A stretch of DNA of 64,000 nt from Pyrinomonadaceae bacterium (GCA_019694395.1 JAIBCC010000001.1:434001-498000), one strand, 5' to 3'. Shown: positions 52,030-61,488, counted from the stretch's first letter. Numbers and translations are program-made. The notes: generated from the letters alone by a model not told the origin.

Positions 52030-54366
52030 ATGAATTTCCGCAGTTTTTTGTTAGTTTTTCTTGTCCTTTTTTCTTTTACAAACATTTTTGCCAATTATCT
52101 TTTTATCGAAGAACCAACGATTCGGGTGGCTTTGACTACTAATGCTCGTTCGGTTTCGATTACAACTTCGGACAGTCAGCTAATTTCGGTTTCGCCTGAC
52201 GAACAGCCAAAATTCCTTGGAATTGCTAAAGTCACGGTTTCTGCTCGTGCTTATCGTCCGCCGGTTTTTGAGCGTTATTATTTTGAAATTCCGGCTATTG
52301 CGACTAAAGATGAAGCGGATCAGCTTGCCAAGGAGGTTAAGGAAGCCATTAACGAAACGGCGATTGTTAATATTGACGCAAAAACCGGAAATACCTATCG
52401 CGTTCGGATCGGTCAGCCTAAAGATTCGCTCGAAGAAGCCAGCACTTATAAAGATTTTTTGGCGGAAAAAGGATTTGAAGATGTGGAAATCGTCACTGAA
52501 AAATATGAGCAGCCTTCGCAGGATGCGCTGGCACTTTCTAAACAAATTAACTCTGATTCAAAATCCCAGGTTCGCAGTTTAATTCTTTCAAATCCCGCAA
52601 ATCAAGGAAGTAGCACAGGTTCGGTTCAACCAACCGGCGATCTTTTGAATCCAAATTTGCGTGAAGTTATCGTCAACGGCGGAAAACTTGCAAGTTTTAA
52701 TTCGCTCAAACCTGTCACCATCAGCTCAACCAATGAGCGTAATATTCCGGTTCGTTTCAATGGTCGGGCGTATCGGGGAAAATTGGAATTATTCGTCAAC
52801 GGACGCGGAACTTTGAGTGTAATAAACGTCATAAAATTGGAAGATTATGTGCGCGGAGTCGTTCCGAATGAGCTTGGATTTCCCGCCTTGGAAGCGCAAA
52901 AAGCCCAAGCCGTTGCCGCCAGAACCTACGCAGTCAGTAAAATCGGACAATTTGCCGCCGAAGGTTTTGACGTTTTCCCGACCACTCAATCGCAGGTTTA
53001 TAACGGCTACGGTTCGGAAACTATTATGGGAAATCAAGCCGCGGCTGAAACTCGCGGAATCATTGCGCTTTACGATGGAAAACCGATTCGGGCAATGTAT
53101 ACCTCAACTTGCGGCGGACGCACCGAAGATGTCAAAAACATTTACACCGATTTTGATGCGCCGTATTTGAAAGGTGTCGAATGTGCCTTTGAAGGTCACA
53201 AATATTTTGAACCGATGCTGGTCAGATCAAATCGTGAGCCGGCTAACATCAAAGACGATAATTATTTAGAACTAGTCCGTATTATTTCGCAGTTTGCCGC
53301 GAACGGATTTGTCATCAACGGAAATCGTTTTTCAGATGATTGGTTCCAAAGCTCACCGACAAACGCAGAAATAACCAACTGGCTTAATCAATTAGCCGGC
53401 AAGTTTGCTAAACCCTATTCGCAAATTCAAAATAATTCGATAAAAAATATTGAGTTTGCCCGCATTTTAGCTTCGATGAATTATTCGCCCGAATCCAACG
53501 ACACGCTTTTGAGCGAAGCGGATATTGCATACCAGCTTTCCTTTGCCGATGCGGATAAAATCCCAACCGAACAACGCGCAAATTTGGCAGTTCTGTTCCG
53601 TGACGGATGGCTTTCGCTTTATTCAGATGCAACTTTTCGCCCGGACGAAAAAATGTCGAGAAGTCGTCTAATTCGTTTGATTTATTCGATCTACGCTAAA
53701 AAGAAATGGCTTCCGGCGATGCAGAACGGAATAGCAAAAACGACGGTTGACGGCAGATTGGTTTTGAGATCAGGCAAAGGCGAAAAACAAATGGTTCTGC
53801 GCCCCGATGTTTTCCTTTTCCGTCAATTCGGCGACACCTATTATCAAGTCAAAGAAACCGCGCTGATTGGCGGCGAAACGGTTTATTTTCAAACCAATTT
53901 TGCGGGTGAGGTAACTTATTTGGAAGTCAAACCCAGCACTCAAACCGCTACGCCTGAAAGAACTTCGCCGTTCACGATGTGGACAACCAATCTCTCGTCT
54001 TCGGCAGTGCAATCGCGGCTTTCGCGTTATGTTCGCGGAATCGGAACGCTTTACGATGTCAACATCAAACGCAAAGGATTTTCGCGCCGCGCCATTGAAC
54101 TTGAGATCATTGGTTCAAACGGCACATTTTCGCTGGTCGGCGGCAAAATCCGCTCGGCTTTACGTTTGAAAGAACAGCTTTTTGTCATGAACAAACGCTA
54201 TGATTCAAACGGTCATGCAGTTGCTTATAATTTCACCGGCAAAGGTTGGGGACACGGAATCGGAATGTGTCAATACGGGGCATTTGGTTTGGCAAAACAA
54301 GGCTACAAATACGACCAGATTTTGAAACATTACTATTCGGGAATTGATTTACCGAGAAGTTATTAA
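52030..54366 (+). CDS. SpoIID/LytB domain protein
   Basis: A 778-residue exported protein. The signal peptide (SFTNIFA) starts at 52030; the longer frame from 51949 is not preferred. The SpoIID region spans about 250-400 (VRGVVPNELGFPALEAQKAQ, RTYAVSKIGQ, STCGGRTEDV). An SLH-like stretch (LYSDATFRPDEKMSRSRLIR) follows at about 535-555. The C-terminus has GKGWGHGIGMCQYGAFGLAK. SpoIID proteins cleave or modify peptidoglycan. It lies about 105 bp after the M14 gene. Confidence 0.85.
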   Translation: MNFRSFLLVFLVLFSFTNIFANYLFIEEPTIRVALTTNARSVSITTSDSQLISVSPDEQPKFLGIAKVTVSARAYRPPVFERYYFEIPAIATKDEADQLAKEVKEAINETAIVNIDAKTGNTYRVRIGQPKDSLEEASTYKDFLAEKGFEDVEIVTEKYEQPSQDALALSKQINSDSKSQVRSLILSNPANQGSSTGSVQPTGDLLNPNLREVIVNGGKLASFNSLKPVTISSTNERNIPVRFNGRAYRGKLELFVNGRGTLSVINVIKLEDYVRGVVPNELGFPALEAQKAQAVAARTYAVSKIGQFAAEGFDVFPTTQSQVYNGYGSETIMGNQAAAETRGIIALYDGKPIRAMYTSTCGGRTEDVKNIYTDFDAPYLKGVECAFEGHKYFEPMLVRSNREPANIKDDNYLELVRIISQFAANGFVINGNRFSDDWFQSSPTNAEITNWLNQLAGKFAKPYSQIQNNSIKNIEFARILASMNYSPESNDTLLSEADIAYQLSFADADKIPTEQRANLAVLFRDGWLSLYSDATFRPDEKMSRSRLIRLIYSIYAKKKWLPAMQNGIAKTTVDGRLVLRSGKGEKQMVLRPDVFLFRQFGDTYYQVKETALIGGETVYFQTNFAGEVTYLEVKPSTQTATPERTSPFTMWTTNLSSSAVQSRLSRYVRGIGTLYDVNIKRKGFSRRAIELEIIGSNGTFSLVGGKIRSALRLKEQLFVMNKRYDSNGHAVAYNFTGKGWGHGIGMCQYGAFGLAKQGYKYDQILKHYYSGIDLPRSY

Positions 54367-54367
54367 A

Positions 54368-54463
54368 ATGAAATTTTCCCGAAATCAAATCATCGGCTCA
54401 CTAATTTTGCTCGGCGTAATCTTGCTTATTTCGCTGATTCGACTTGCCATTTATTCAAGTTAA
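54368..54463 (+). CDS. 31-residue single-helix membrane peptide
   Basis: The ATG at 54368 begins a frame of 31 codons with a basic start (MKFSRNQ) and one hydrophobic helix (IIGSLILLGVILLISLIRL). It lies one base after the SpoIID stop and 21 bp before miaA, so it would be co-translated. The ribosome-binding site is weak, and the small size makes chance possible. No known family. Confidence 0.4.
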   Translation: MKFSRNQIIGSLILLGVILLISLIRLAIYSS

Positions 54464-54484
54464 TCTTTGTGATAACCTTTTTCT

Positions 54485-55426
54485 GTGCCTTTTGAATCCC
54501 AAAAACCAATTTATTCAATCGTTGGACCGACGGCTTCGGGCAAAACTGAGATCAGTCTGGAACTTGCCTTAAAACTTGGAAATGCTGAGATTATCAATTG
54601 CGATTCGGTGCAGATTTACAAAGAAATTTGGGTAGCAACTGCCAAAATTACCAGAGATGAAATGCGCGGAATCCCGCATCATTTGATTGATTATGTTTCA
54701 CCCGAAATCAATTATACGGCGGCAGATTGGGCACAGGACGCAAGTAAAAAAATCATTGAAATTGAATCGCGCGGAAATATTCCGATTTTAGTCGGCGGAA
54801 CAGGTTTTTACCTTCGCACATTGCGTCAGCCGTTTTTTGAAAGTCCGAAGACTGACGAAAAACTGCGCGAAAAACTAAAGCAAATTAAAGAAAAAAAAGG
54901 GGCAGAACATCTGCACAAAATTTTACAAAAAGTTGATGAAGTTTCTGCCCAAAAACTTTTCCCGCGTGATTATGTGCGAACGATGCGGGCACTCGAAGTT
55001 TTTTTTCAAACCGGAACTCGTCTTTCGGATTTGCAGCCGAATCGCGCCGAACCTCCCGAATTTGCCGAAAGAATCAAGATTTTTGTGCTGAATCCGAATC
55101 GGGATTTGCTTTATGAAAGAATAAATCAGCGTGCGGAAAAACATTTTGCCAATGGTTTAGTCGAAGAGGTGAAACTTTTACGTGAAAAGGGCGTAAAAGA
55201 TGATACAAACGCGCTTGGCGCACACGGTTATCGTCGGGTTTGTGAGTATTTGCGAGGAGAAAGAACGCTCGAAAGTGCGATTGAGCAAACCCAATTGGAT
55301 GTTCGGCATTATGCTAAACGTCAACTGACTTGGTTTCGCCGCGAGGCAAACGTGACTTGGCTCGAAGGGTTCGGAGATGATACAAAGACACAAAGAAAAC
55401 TATGGAAACTATTGGATTTACAATAG
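54485..55426 (+). CDS. miaA: tRNA dimethylallyltransferase
   Basis: MiaA adds a dimethylallyl group to A37 of tRNAs reading U-starting codons. The 313-residue protein starts at a GTG and opens with IYSIVGPTASGKTEISLELA (P-loop), then NCDSVQIYKEI, the prenyl-acceptor DDTNALGAHGYRRV-type segment (TNALGAHGYRRV) and the C-terminal ERTLESAIEQTQLDVRHYAK. It precedes hfq, a classic order. Confidence 0.95.
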   Translation: MPFESQKPIYSIVGPTASGKTEISLELALKLGNAEIINCDSVQIYKEIWVATAKITRDEMRGIPHHLIDYVSPEINYTAADWAQDASKKIIEIESRGNIPILVGGTGFYLRTLRQPFFESPKTDEKLREKLKQIKEKKGAEHLHKILQKVDEVSAQKLFPRDYVRTMRALEVFFQTGTRLSDLQPNRAEPPEFAERIKIFVLNPNRDLLYERINQRAEKHFANGLVEEVKLLREKGVKDDTNALGAHGYRRVCEYLRGERTLESAIEQTQLDVRHYAKRQLTWFRREANVTWLEGFGDDTKTQRKLWKLLDLQ

Positions 55427-55441
55427 TTTGTTAAATTTTCC

Positions 55442-55469
55442 TTGTCAGCAAAATTAAATCTGATATAAT
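55442..55469 (+). promoter_or_regulatory. Sigma-70 promoter for hfq
   Basis: The -35 TTGTCA (55442-55447) and -10 TATAAT (55464-55469) are 16 bp apart. Transcription would start near 55476, about 37 bases before the hfq start. Confidence 0.65.
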
Positions 55470-55512
55470 GAATTCGGGCTTTTAAATTTAAGAAAATAAA
55501 CGAGTAACTGCA

Positions 55513-55740
55513 ATGGAAAAATCTTCTGCCCAAAATATACAAGACGCTTTTTTGAACACGGCGCGACGAGAAAAACAAGCGATTATTATTCATCTGCTCC
55601 ACGGCTCCACTCTTAGCGGCAGAATTAAAAGTTTTGATAAATTTTCAGTTCTGTTGGATGTGAGCGGACAGGACTTTTTAGTGTTTAAGCACGCAATTTC
55701 AACCATTTCGATAGAGCGGAAGAGACCTAACTCAGATTAA
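55513..55740 (+). CDS. hfq: RNA chaperone Hfq
   Basis: A 75-residue Sm-like protein. The Sm1 motif is IIHLLHGSTLSGRIKSFDKF (about 26-45), Sm2 is the VLLDVSGQDFLVFKHAIST segment (about 48-66), with the KHAIS signature. Hfq hexamers pair small RNAs with mRNAs; its presence makes the candidate small RNAs in this window more plausible as regulators. It follows miaA as usual. Confidence 0.95.
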   Translation: MEKSSAQNIQDAFLNTARREKQAIIIHLLHGSTLSGRIKSFDKFSVLLDVSGQDFLVFKHAISTISIERKRPNSD

Positions 55741-55746
55741 ATAAAA

Positions 55747-56379
55747 TTGCGCGGAAAATTCATTACTTTTGAAGGAATTGACGGAAGCGGCAAGTCAACG
55801 CAATTGCGTTTGCTTGCCGATGATTTGCGTTTTCGCGGATTTAATGTTTTAACTACTCATCAACCCGGCGGAACTCCGCTTGGTCGCCGTTTGCGCGAAG
55901 CATTTCTCGAAACCGAAGAAAATGTTGCTCCCATGGCAGAACTTCTCCTTTTTGCGGCTGACCGTGCGCAACACGTCGAGTTTTTGATCAAACCGGCTTT
56001 AGCTGAAGGAAAAATTGTGCTTTCTGACCGTTATGCTGATGCAACTACAGCTTATCAGGGCGCAGGACGGGGGTTTGATGCTAAAACTATTAAACAGGTC
56101 ATTCAGCTTGCTACCGGAGGACTGAAACCCGATTTAACTCTTTTTTTCGATTTACCTGTCAGCATTGGATTACAAAGAACTAACAAACGTGATGCAATGG
56201 GCGAATTAAAAAATCGTATGGACAAGGAAAATTCGGAGTTTTATGATCGGGTGCGTCAGGCATATCTTGAAATCATTGACAAAGAGCCAAGACGTTTTCG
56301 GGTAATCGATGCAATGCTTTCAGTTGAAGAGGTTCACGCCAAAGCATTGGAAATTTTGACTGAATATTTAAAAAAATAG
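55747..56379 (+). CDS. tmk: Thymidylate kinase
   Basis: Tmk phosphorylates dTMP to dTDP. The 210-residue protein has the P-loop FEGIDGSGKSTQLRLL (about 7-22), the DRX motif SDRYADATTAYQGAGRG (about 96-112) and LID Arg residues. It starts at a TTG six bases after hfq; an ATG is not available at the family N-terminus. Cytosolic nucleotide enzyme. Confidence 0.94.
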   Translation: MRGKFITFEGIDGSGKSTQLRLLADDLRFRGFNVLTTHQPGGTPLGRRLREAFLETEENVAPMAELLLFAADRAQHVEFLIKPALAEGKIVLSDRYADATTAYQGAGRGFDAKTIKQVIQLATGGLKPDLTLFFDLPVSIGLQRTNKRDAMGELKNRMDKENSEFYDRVRQAYLEIIDKEPRRFRVIDAMLSVEEVHAKALEILTEYLKK

Positions 56380-56389
56380 ACTTTTTGAC

Positions 56390-57448
56390 TTAAAACTCTT
56401 TTGGCAAATAGTTGATTATCCAATCGTTATAACTCCACTCTTTATCCACTGCAAAAGGTAATTTATACATTATTAATTTGCGATTGGACACAGTTTCAAA
56501 TCTATTTTTCGGCAATCCGAACTCTTTTTCCGAAACTTCTCCTTCGACAAAACTTGAATAATTTATGCTAAAAACATCTCCGGGCTGAAGGATTAGGACT
56601 TTAGTCAAAAATTGATTTCCGGAATGCCCCGAAAATCTTTTATTATCACCATAATTAATTGTATTTTGCCGATGAACAATGGCGGTGACTGGTGTGCCTG
56701 AATTAATTATGATTATTGGCAAAGCATCCAGCGGATTCATTTTTGAGGTGTCTGCAATCTTTTCTTGATCAGTGATGGTCGTGACTGATAAATTAAATCT
56801 TCCAACTTCTTTTGCCTCAAAATACGCCGTATAAGTGATGGTCTGTGCACCATAGTTTCGATGAGGCATGACATTACGCACAGTTCCCAAATATTTCAAA
56901 TTTTTGTCTAATTGATTGATCACCTGCTCTGTTTCTGTAAATTGCGGTGTCCAGAGGGATTCTGTTTTGCCGATATTTTCTCCATCCTGATATGTGCTCT
57001 TCAGACTAAATTGATGCCCTGTTCTGTCATTAATCTGAATTGGAACAATTATTGTGTCGCCCAGACAAACATTACCAAGCCCCAAATTATCAACATTATA
57101 ACGATGACAATTTTTCTCTCCGACTCTGATCAAAAGTTCATTTTCGCCTTCTTCGGGATAGGAAAATTTGTGAGTAAATCTGAAACTATATTTTAGGGCA
57201 TAATGACCGCTTCGTTTTGGTTTTAAGTGAACAAGCCAATAAGTTCCGCCTCCGCGAGCAATAGAGCGTTTATTTTCATAATCTTTTACCCATTCAAAAT
57301 CCTCCTTGATAACTTCATTCAAAGATTTTCTAAGTTGGGTTAAATTAGTTCCAGTGAGTGAAATGCCCGAAATAATCTGCGGTTGAAGTATTGAAACCAA
57401 ACCAAATAGAAAAATAGCTAAAATTTTAGTTTTCAGAACCGAATTCAT
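56390..57448 (-). CDS. Hypothetical secreted protein
   Basis: A 352-residue protein starting at the ATG 57448 with a hydrophobic signal region (ILAIFLFGLVSIL). Three beta-rich segments follow: GGGTYWLVHLKPKRSGHYAL near 70-90, YTAYFEAKEVGRFNLSVTTI near 225-245 and NQFLTKVLILQPGDVFSIN near 285-303. They may be immunoglobulin-like domains. A longer frame upstream to 57601 is not needed. It is convergent with tmk and divergent from holB. No family recognised. Confidence 0.6.
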   Translation of the reverse strand: MNSVLKTKILAIFLFGLVSILQPQIISGISLTGTNLTQLRKSLNEVIKEDFEWVKDYENKRSIARGGGTYWLVHLKPKRSGHYALKYSFRFTHKFSYPEEGENELLIRVGEKNCHRYNVDNLGLGNVCLGDTIIVPIQINDRTGHQFSLKSTYQDGENIGKTESLWTPQFTETEQVINQLDKNLKYLGTVRNVMPHRNYGAQTITYTAYFEAKEVGRFNLSVTTITDQEKIADTSKMNPLDALPIIIINSGTPVTAIVHRQNTINYGDNKRFSGHSGNQFLTKVLILQPGDVFSINYSSFVEGEVSEKEFGLPKNRFETVSNRKLIMYKLPFAVDKEWSYNDWIINYLPKEF

Positions 57449-57593
57449 CACAGTTGAAATTTCTCCTAATAGTTTTACTAGAAATTGAACGATTATCAGC
57501 CCGATTCTTGCATTGTTCGAGGCGTTGATTTTAAGTTTTCCAATTTGCAGAAACCTGAATAACTTAATAAACTTGCAACAATTCCTGTTATTT

Positions 57594-58634
57594 ATGTTCA
57601 ATAAACTGGTCGGAAATGCTCAAATTAAAACTATCTTTCAACGGTTGTTGCGGGCTGAAAGATTGCCAAACTCTCTGCTTTTTACCGGAAAAAACGGAGT
57701 TGGGAAAAAACTCTTTGCTTTAGAACTAGCAAAAGCCTTTGTCTGTCAAAAACCTAACAATGGCGAGGCTTGCGATACTTGCGCGGCGTGTCTGCGGGCT
57801 GATAAATTTTCCATTCCAACCAATGCCGATAAAAACGATGAATTTAAGAAAGTCTTTTTCAGCGAGCATCCTGATATTGGAATTGTTACCGCCTATAAAA
57901 ACAATATTTTAATCGATGCAATCCGGGCAGTCGAAACCGAATCGAACTTTCGTCCTTACGAAGCCAGAGCACGATTTTTTATCATTGATGAAGCCGACAA
58001 AATGAACGATGCCGCCTCTAATGCCTTGTTAAAAACTTTGGAAGAACCGGCTCAAACTTCCCATATTTTTCTGATTACTTCGCGCCCAAATTCGCTTTTA
58101 CAGACGATTCGTTCGCGTTGTCAAACTGTTCATTTTGCTCCGATTTTCCCTAACGAAATTGAAGATCATTTATTGCAAACAAAAAAATTCGCGCCTGATG
58201 ACGCACGTTTGCTTTCAAAAATTACTGACGGAAGCATTGGGCGGGCGTTGGATTTAGATTTAGGAAAATTTCGTGAAAGGCGCGAAATAATGCTCAAAAC
58301 TTTAGAAAGTCTGATCGCCAATCAAAATCGTGCAATTCTTTTGCGAACAGCCGAAGAATTAAATGATGCCAAAAACAAAGAATTTTACGGCGAATATTTG
58401 GAGATTTTTCAAACTTTGATTCACGATGTCTGGACTTTGTGTTTTGACGAAAATTCCGAAAAAATAGTCAATGCAGACTTAATTCCTCAATTAAAAAGAT
58501 TATCGCAAAATGCCGATAAAACTCGACTGAGCAAATGGCTTAAGGAAATTGAGGTTTTGCAGGAAAATTTCACGGTTAATCTGAACAAAAAAATTGCCAC
58601 TGATGCACTCTTTTTACAAATGGCAGCACATTAG
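57594..58634 (+). CDS. holB: DNA polymerase III delta' subunit
   Basis: The delta' subunit is part of the clamp loader. The 346-residue AAA+ protein has Walker A LFTGKNGVGKKLFAL (about 30-44), a four-cysteine zinc module (CQKPNNGEACDTCAAC, about 52-67), Walker B-like FFIIDEADKM and the SRC segment TIRSRCQT. The ATG at 57594 gives the family N-terminus; the frame upstream to 57513 is intergenic. Confidence 0.93.
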   Translation: MFNKLVGNAQIKTIFQRLLRAERLPNSLLFTGKNGVGKKLFALELAKAFVCQKPNNGEACDTCAACLRADKFSIPTNADKNDEFKKVFFSEHPDIGIVTAYKNNILIDAIRAVETESNFRPYEARARFFIIDEADKMNDAASNALLKTLEEPAQTSHIFLITSRPNSLLQTIRSRCQTVHFAPIFPNEIEDHLLQTKKFAPDDARLLSKITDGSIGRALDLDLGKFRERREIMLKTLESLIANQNRAILLRTAEELNDAKNKEFYGEYLEIFQTLIHDVWTLCFDENSEKIVNADLIPQLKRLSQNADKTRLSKWLKEIEVLQENFTVNLNKKIATDALFLQMAAH

Positions 58635-59543
58635 TTATCCGTAACTTTCAATTATTTCTTTAACTTTTATCAAGGCATCTCCGTAGGTTTCGATGCCGTG
58701 TCCGACATTTTCAAAGACAATTACCTCTTTCAGAGATTTTATCTTTTCTTTCGCATTTTTTATCGAATTTTGGTAGGGAAAAAGCAAATCCTTATCGCCT
58801 AAAAGCAAATAAGTTTCGGCTGTTACTTTTCGCAGTTCTTCGCCCATATCGTATGGTTTTTGGGTGTTGTCTTTATATTTTTTGATCGCAAATAATTCGT
58901 AATCAACCAATAGTTTTTCACAATTTTCGCTTAACTGATGATTTGGTTTGCAAAAAACCGCCGCATCTAAAAATTTTGTGATGTTTTTTCGATTGGGAAA
59001 AAAAATCGGCAGTAAATTGTAATAAAGGTTTTTTGGTGATAGCGAAAATGATTGCAGACACCCCGGATTTAGCAAAAATGCGGCTTTAATTTTTTCGGGA
59101 GCAAATAAACTCAATTTCATACAGATCAATCCGCCAAAAGATGCACCTAAAACGTAAGACTTTGGCAAATTTAGTTTTTCAAAAACCTCACTTGCCCATT
59201 CTCCATAGCCAAATGATTTAATGTCCGGTGTATTGCCGTCGCTCAAATTCGGCAAACCGTTTGTTTCTATCAGATAAATGCGGTATTTTCTGCCTAAATG
59301 CTTCAAATTATTATCAAAATCCCAAATTAATGAAGTTGTGCGTGCTCCAGGGAAAATCACTAAAGGCTCTAAGTTTTTGTCATCGGTATTCAGCCCATAA
59401 ATCTGAGTTTTGCCTAAAACTGTTTGAATTTGGAACGATTCGTATTTTTTGCCGTTGGATTTTTCTAATTCGGCTACCCAATTCTCGAACCATTTTTTAT
59501 CTTCTGCTTCGTTTTTGAAATATGATTTGTATTTTATTTCCAT
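58635..59543 (-). CDS. Alpha/beta hydrolase
   Basis: A 302-residue alpha/beta hydrolase. The oxyanion segment VIFPGARTTSLIW (about 68-80) and nucleophile elbow GASFGGLICMKL (about 135-146) are clear, and the acid/His lie in LLGDKDLLFPY and ENVGHGIE. The start chosen is the ATG at 59543. It is convergent with holB. It may be an esterase or lipase of unknown substrate; no signal peptide. Confidence 0.82.
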   Translation of the reverse strand: MEIKYKSYFKNEAEDKKWFENWVAELEKSNGKKYESFQIQTVLGKTQIYGLNTDDKNLEPLVIFPGARTTSLIWDFDNNLKHLGRKYRIYLIETNGLPNLSDGNTPDIKSFGYGEWASEVFEKLNLPKSYVLGASFGGLICMKLSLFAPEKIKAAFLLNPGCLQSFSLSPKNLYYNLLPIFFPNRKNITKFLDAAVFCKPNHQLSENCEKLLVDYELFAIKKYKDNTQKPYDMGEELRKVTAETYLLLGDKDLLFPYQNSIKNAKEKIKSLKEVIVFENVGHGIETYGDALIKVKEIIESYG

Positions 59544-59552
59544 ATTTTTATT

Positions 59553-59581
59553 AAAAAAAAAGGCTGTCAAAAAGACAACCT
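59553..59581 (-). terminator. Intrinsic terminator after the 59.6 kb gene
   Basis: On the minus strand AGGTTGTC (59574-59581) pairs with GACAGCCT (59561-59568) over a 5-base loop, followed by T8 (59553-59560). It lies about 30 bp after the stop of the 59.6 kb gene and just upstream of the alpha/beta hydrolase start. Confidence 0.8.
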
Positions 59582-59611
59582 CAAGGGATTCAGCATTTGC
59601 TTTCCCGCAAT

Positions 59612-60073
59612 CTATAAAGCAAACATCGGAGTAGAAAAAATGAAGAGAGGTTCTTTGACTAAATCAGGTGCAACATAATGAGCTCTTGCCTCGGGTGAAA
59701 ACAAGAGTTCTTTGCTGTAATACTTCAAAGGTAATTTGGAATCGCTAAACTCAGTAATTAATTTGTTGGCTAAAACTGCTAAACTTTTTTCTTCCTGATT
59801 TTCTTTCAAAAATTTAGCAATCATTTCCAACCAAAAAACAGTAATCGTTTCGTGATAGCCGCTTGATTCCGTATTTTGAGTTTCATGGGAATCATTAAGC
59901 CAATAAATTCCGTCACACATCAAATTTTTCGCCACGCCGAACGGATGATGAAAACAATAATATAATCCGACTATCAAATGTGCGGCGTGTGTCCAATCGG
60001 ATTTTAATAGCGTGCGTTCTTCAAACGCTTTGACTAATAAATTTACTTCTTTATCTGTGGTATAAATGTTCAT
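59612..60073 (-). CDS. Conserved protein of unknown function, paralogue 1
   Basis: A 153-residue soluble helical protein. The pattern KSDWTHAAHLIVGLYYCFHH (about 24-43) and SGYHETITVFWLEMI (about 72-86) with repeated His residues resembles an uncharacterised family that could bind metal. It shares these motifs with the 60.2 kb gene. A 16-bp palindrome lies about 85 bp upstream. Function unknown. Confidence 0.72.
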   Translation of the reverse strand: MNIYTTDKEVNLLVKAFEERTLLKSDWTHAAHLIVGLYYCFHHPFGVAKNLMCDGIYWLNDSHETQNTESSGYHETITVFWLEMIAKFLKENQEEKSLAVLANKLITEFSDSKLPLKYYSKELLFSPEARAHYVAPDLVKEPLFIFSTPMFAL

Positions 60074-60154
60074 ATAAATAAAAAATATAAAATAAATTTA
60101 CCGATATAACTTTCGGCGTGTATAAATACTATGAAATTTATTAGTCAAAGGTCA

Positions 60155-60170
60155 CTACCCAAATAGGTAG
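60155..60170. promoter_or_regulatory. Operator palindrome, copy 1
   Basis: CTACCCAAATAGGTAG (60155-60170) is an inverted repeat about 85 bp upstream of the 59.6 kb gene. The same 16-bp pattern occurs before two more genes nearby. Confidence 0.65.
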
Positions 60171-60190
60171 ATAAAATTCGAAATAACATT

Positions 60191-60670
60191 TTATTTGAGC
60201 CTTGCCGTCACTCCTCCGCGCGAAGCTAACCGGGCAGAGTTCACAAACAGGTAAAATCTATCCAAATCAGGCGGAATATGCTGCAATCGGGCGGCACGAG
60301 AATTCAGGAGTTCCCGGCTGTAATATTGCAGCGGAATTTTTTCGTCTTTGTAGATAGAAACCAATTCATTGGCTTGATCTGCTAAATTGTAACTTTTACT
60401 CGTTTCAATAAATTGTTTGGTCGTCAGCATCCAAAACATTGTTAATGTTTCGTGATAACCGCTTGTGATCGGATTTGAAATGCCATAGTTTTTGTCCTGA
60501 TGAATCAATCCGTCACGCATCAGATTTATAGCTTTTCCGAAGGGAAAACGCAGACAATAATAAAGTCCAATGGTCAAATGTTTACAATGCGACCAATCAG
60601 GTTTTAATATTCTACGTCCCTCAAATGCTTTTACGATCTCAATAATTTCTTCCGTTGTTTTGTAAATCAT
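60191..60670 (-). CDS. Conserved protein of unknown function, paralogue 2
   Basis: A 159-residue protein aligned with the 59.6 kb gene: PDWSHCKHLTIGLYYCLRFP (about 26-45) and SGYHETLTMFWMLTT (about 74-88). The start at 60670 matches the paralogue; a longer frame to 60712 contains the GGAGG region. The genes are tandem duplicates separated by a promoter gap. Function unknown. Confidence 0.72.
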   Translation of the reverse strand: MIYKTTEEIIEIVKAFEGRRILKPDWSHCKHLTIGLYYCLRFPFGKAINLMRDGLIHQDKNYGISNPITSGYHETLTMFWMLTTKQFIETSKSYNLADQANELVSIYKDEKIPLQYYSRELLNSRAARLQHIPPDLDRFYLFVNSARLASRGGVTARLK

Positions 60671-60745
60671 CACCAACAAATCCTCCGTAAACTCGTCGGT
60701 CCACCCGGACATTGTAAAATTTAACAGGAAAACTCAGGCTTTTAA

Positions 60746-60761
60746 ATACCCGTTTGGGTAG
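60746..60761. promoter_or_regulatory. Operator palindrome, copy 2
   Basis: ATACCCGTTTGGGTAG (60746-60761) lies about 80 bp upstream of the 60.2 kb gene. Its core TACCC-N4-GGGTA matches the other copies, and TTTTAAAT precedes it, as also near copy 3. Confidence 0.65.
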
Positions 60762-60834
60762 TAAAAAAAGGGATGAAAAAGTTGGCAGTTGCAGTTGAAG
60801 TTGTCCTCAAAAGGGCAACATCAGGGTTCAAAAA

Positions 60835-61488
60835 TCAAACTAGTCTGTTTTGCAGAGCTTTTGCTACGGCTTCGGATTTTGAGTGAACCTGTAATTTGTC
60901 GTAAATATGACGCATATGGAATTTGATGGTGTTGTAACTAACCTTTAATTCTTCGGCGGCAGTAGTGTAATTGTGCCCTTCGACCAAAAGCTTCAAAAGC
61001 CTTGTTTCGTGCGGAGTCAGATCGTATTCAACTTTTTCGGGCGGACGAACTTCACGGAAAAGTTTAATGACACGCATTGCAACTTCGGGCGACATTGGTG
61101 CGCCGCCGGAAACAGCTTCACGAATATTTTCCAGAATTTTGGCGGGCGAAGTTCTTTTCAGAAGATAACCGCTTGCTCCCGCACAAATTGCATCAAAAAT
61201 CCGCTCGTCATCGTCATAAACGGTGAGCATTAAAATCGTCATTTGCGGATATTTTTCTTTGAGGATTTGAATTCCTTCGATGCCGCTCATTCCGGGCAAT
61301 CCAATGTCCGAAAGCAAAACGTCAGGAATACTATGTTTGATTTGCGGAATGGCATCCTCCATCGAGCGATAACTTCCGGTGCAGGTAAAACCATCGGTAA
61401 AATTTATCAGCGTGACCAATCCTTCGCGAATGTCCCGCATATCTTCGACGATGGCGGTTTTAATAATGTTGGATTTTACAGTTTCCAT
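60835..61488 (-). CDS. NarL/FixJ-family response regulator
   Basis: A 217-residue regulator. The receiver domain has IVEDMRDIREGLV, the phospho-acceptor aspartate in VLLSDIGLPGMSG and the lysine in GYLLKRTS. The LuxR-type domain is LTPHETRLLKLLVEGHNYTT and VSYNTIKFHMRHIYDKL (about 185-201). The sensor kinase gene ends 64 bp upstream. An operator copy lies between them, so the regulator probably controls itself and the two paralogues. Confidence 0.92.
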   Translation of the reverse strand: METVKSNIIKTAIVEDMRDIREGLVTLINFTDGFTCTGSYRSMEDAIPQIKHSIPDVLLSDIGLPGMSGIEGIQILKEKYPQMTILMLTVYDDDERIFDAICAGASGYLLKRTSPAKILENIREAVSGGAPMSPEVAMRVIKLFREVRPPEKVEYDLTPHETRLLKLLVEGHNYTTAAEELKVSYNTIKFHMRHIYDKLQVHSKSEAVAKALQNRLV

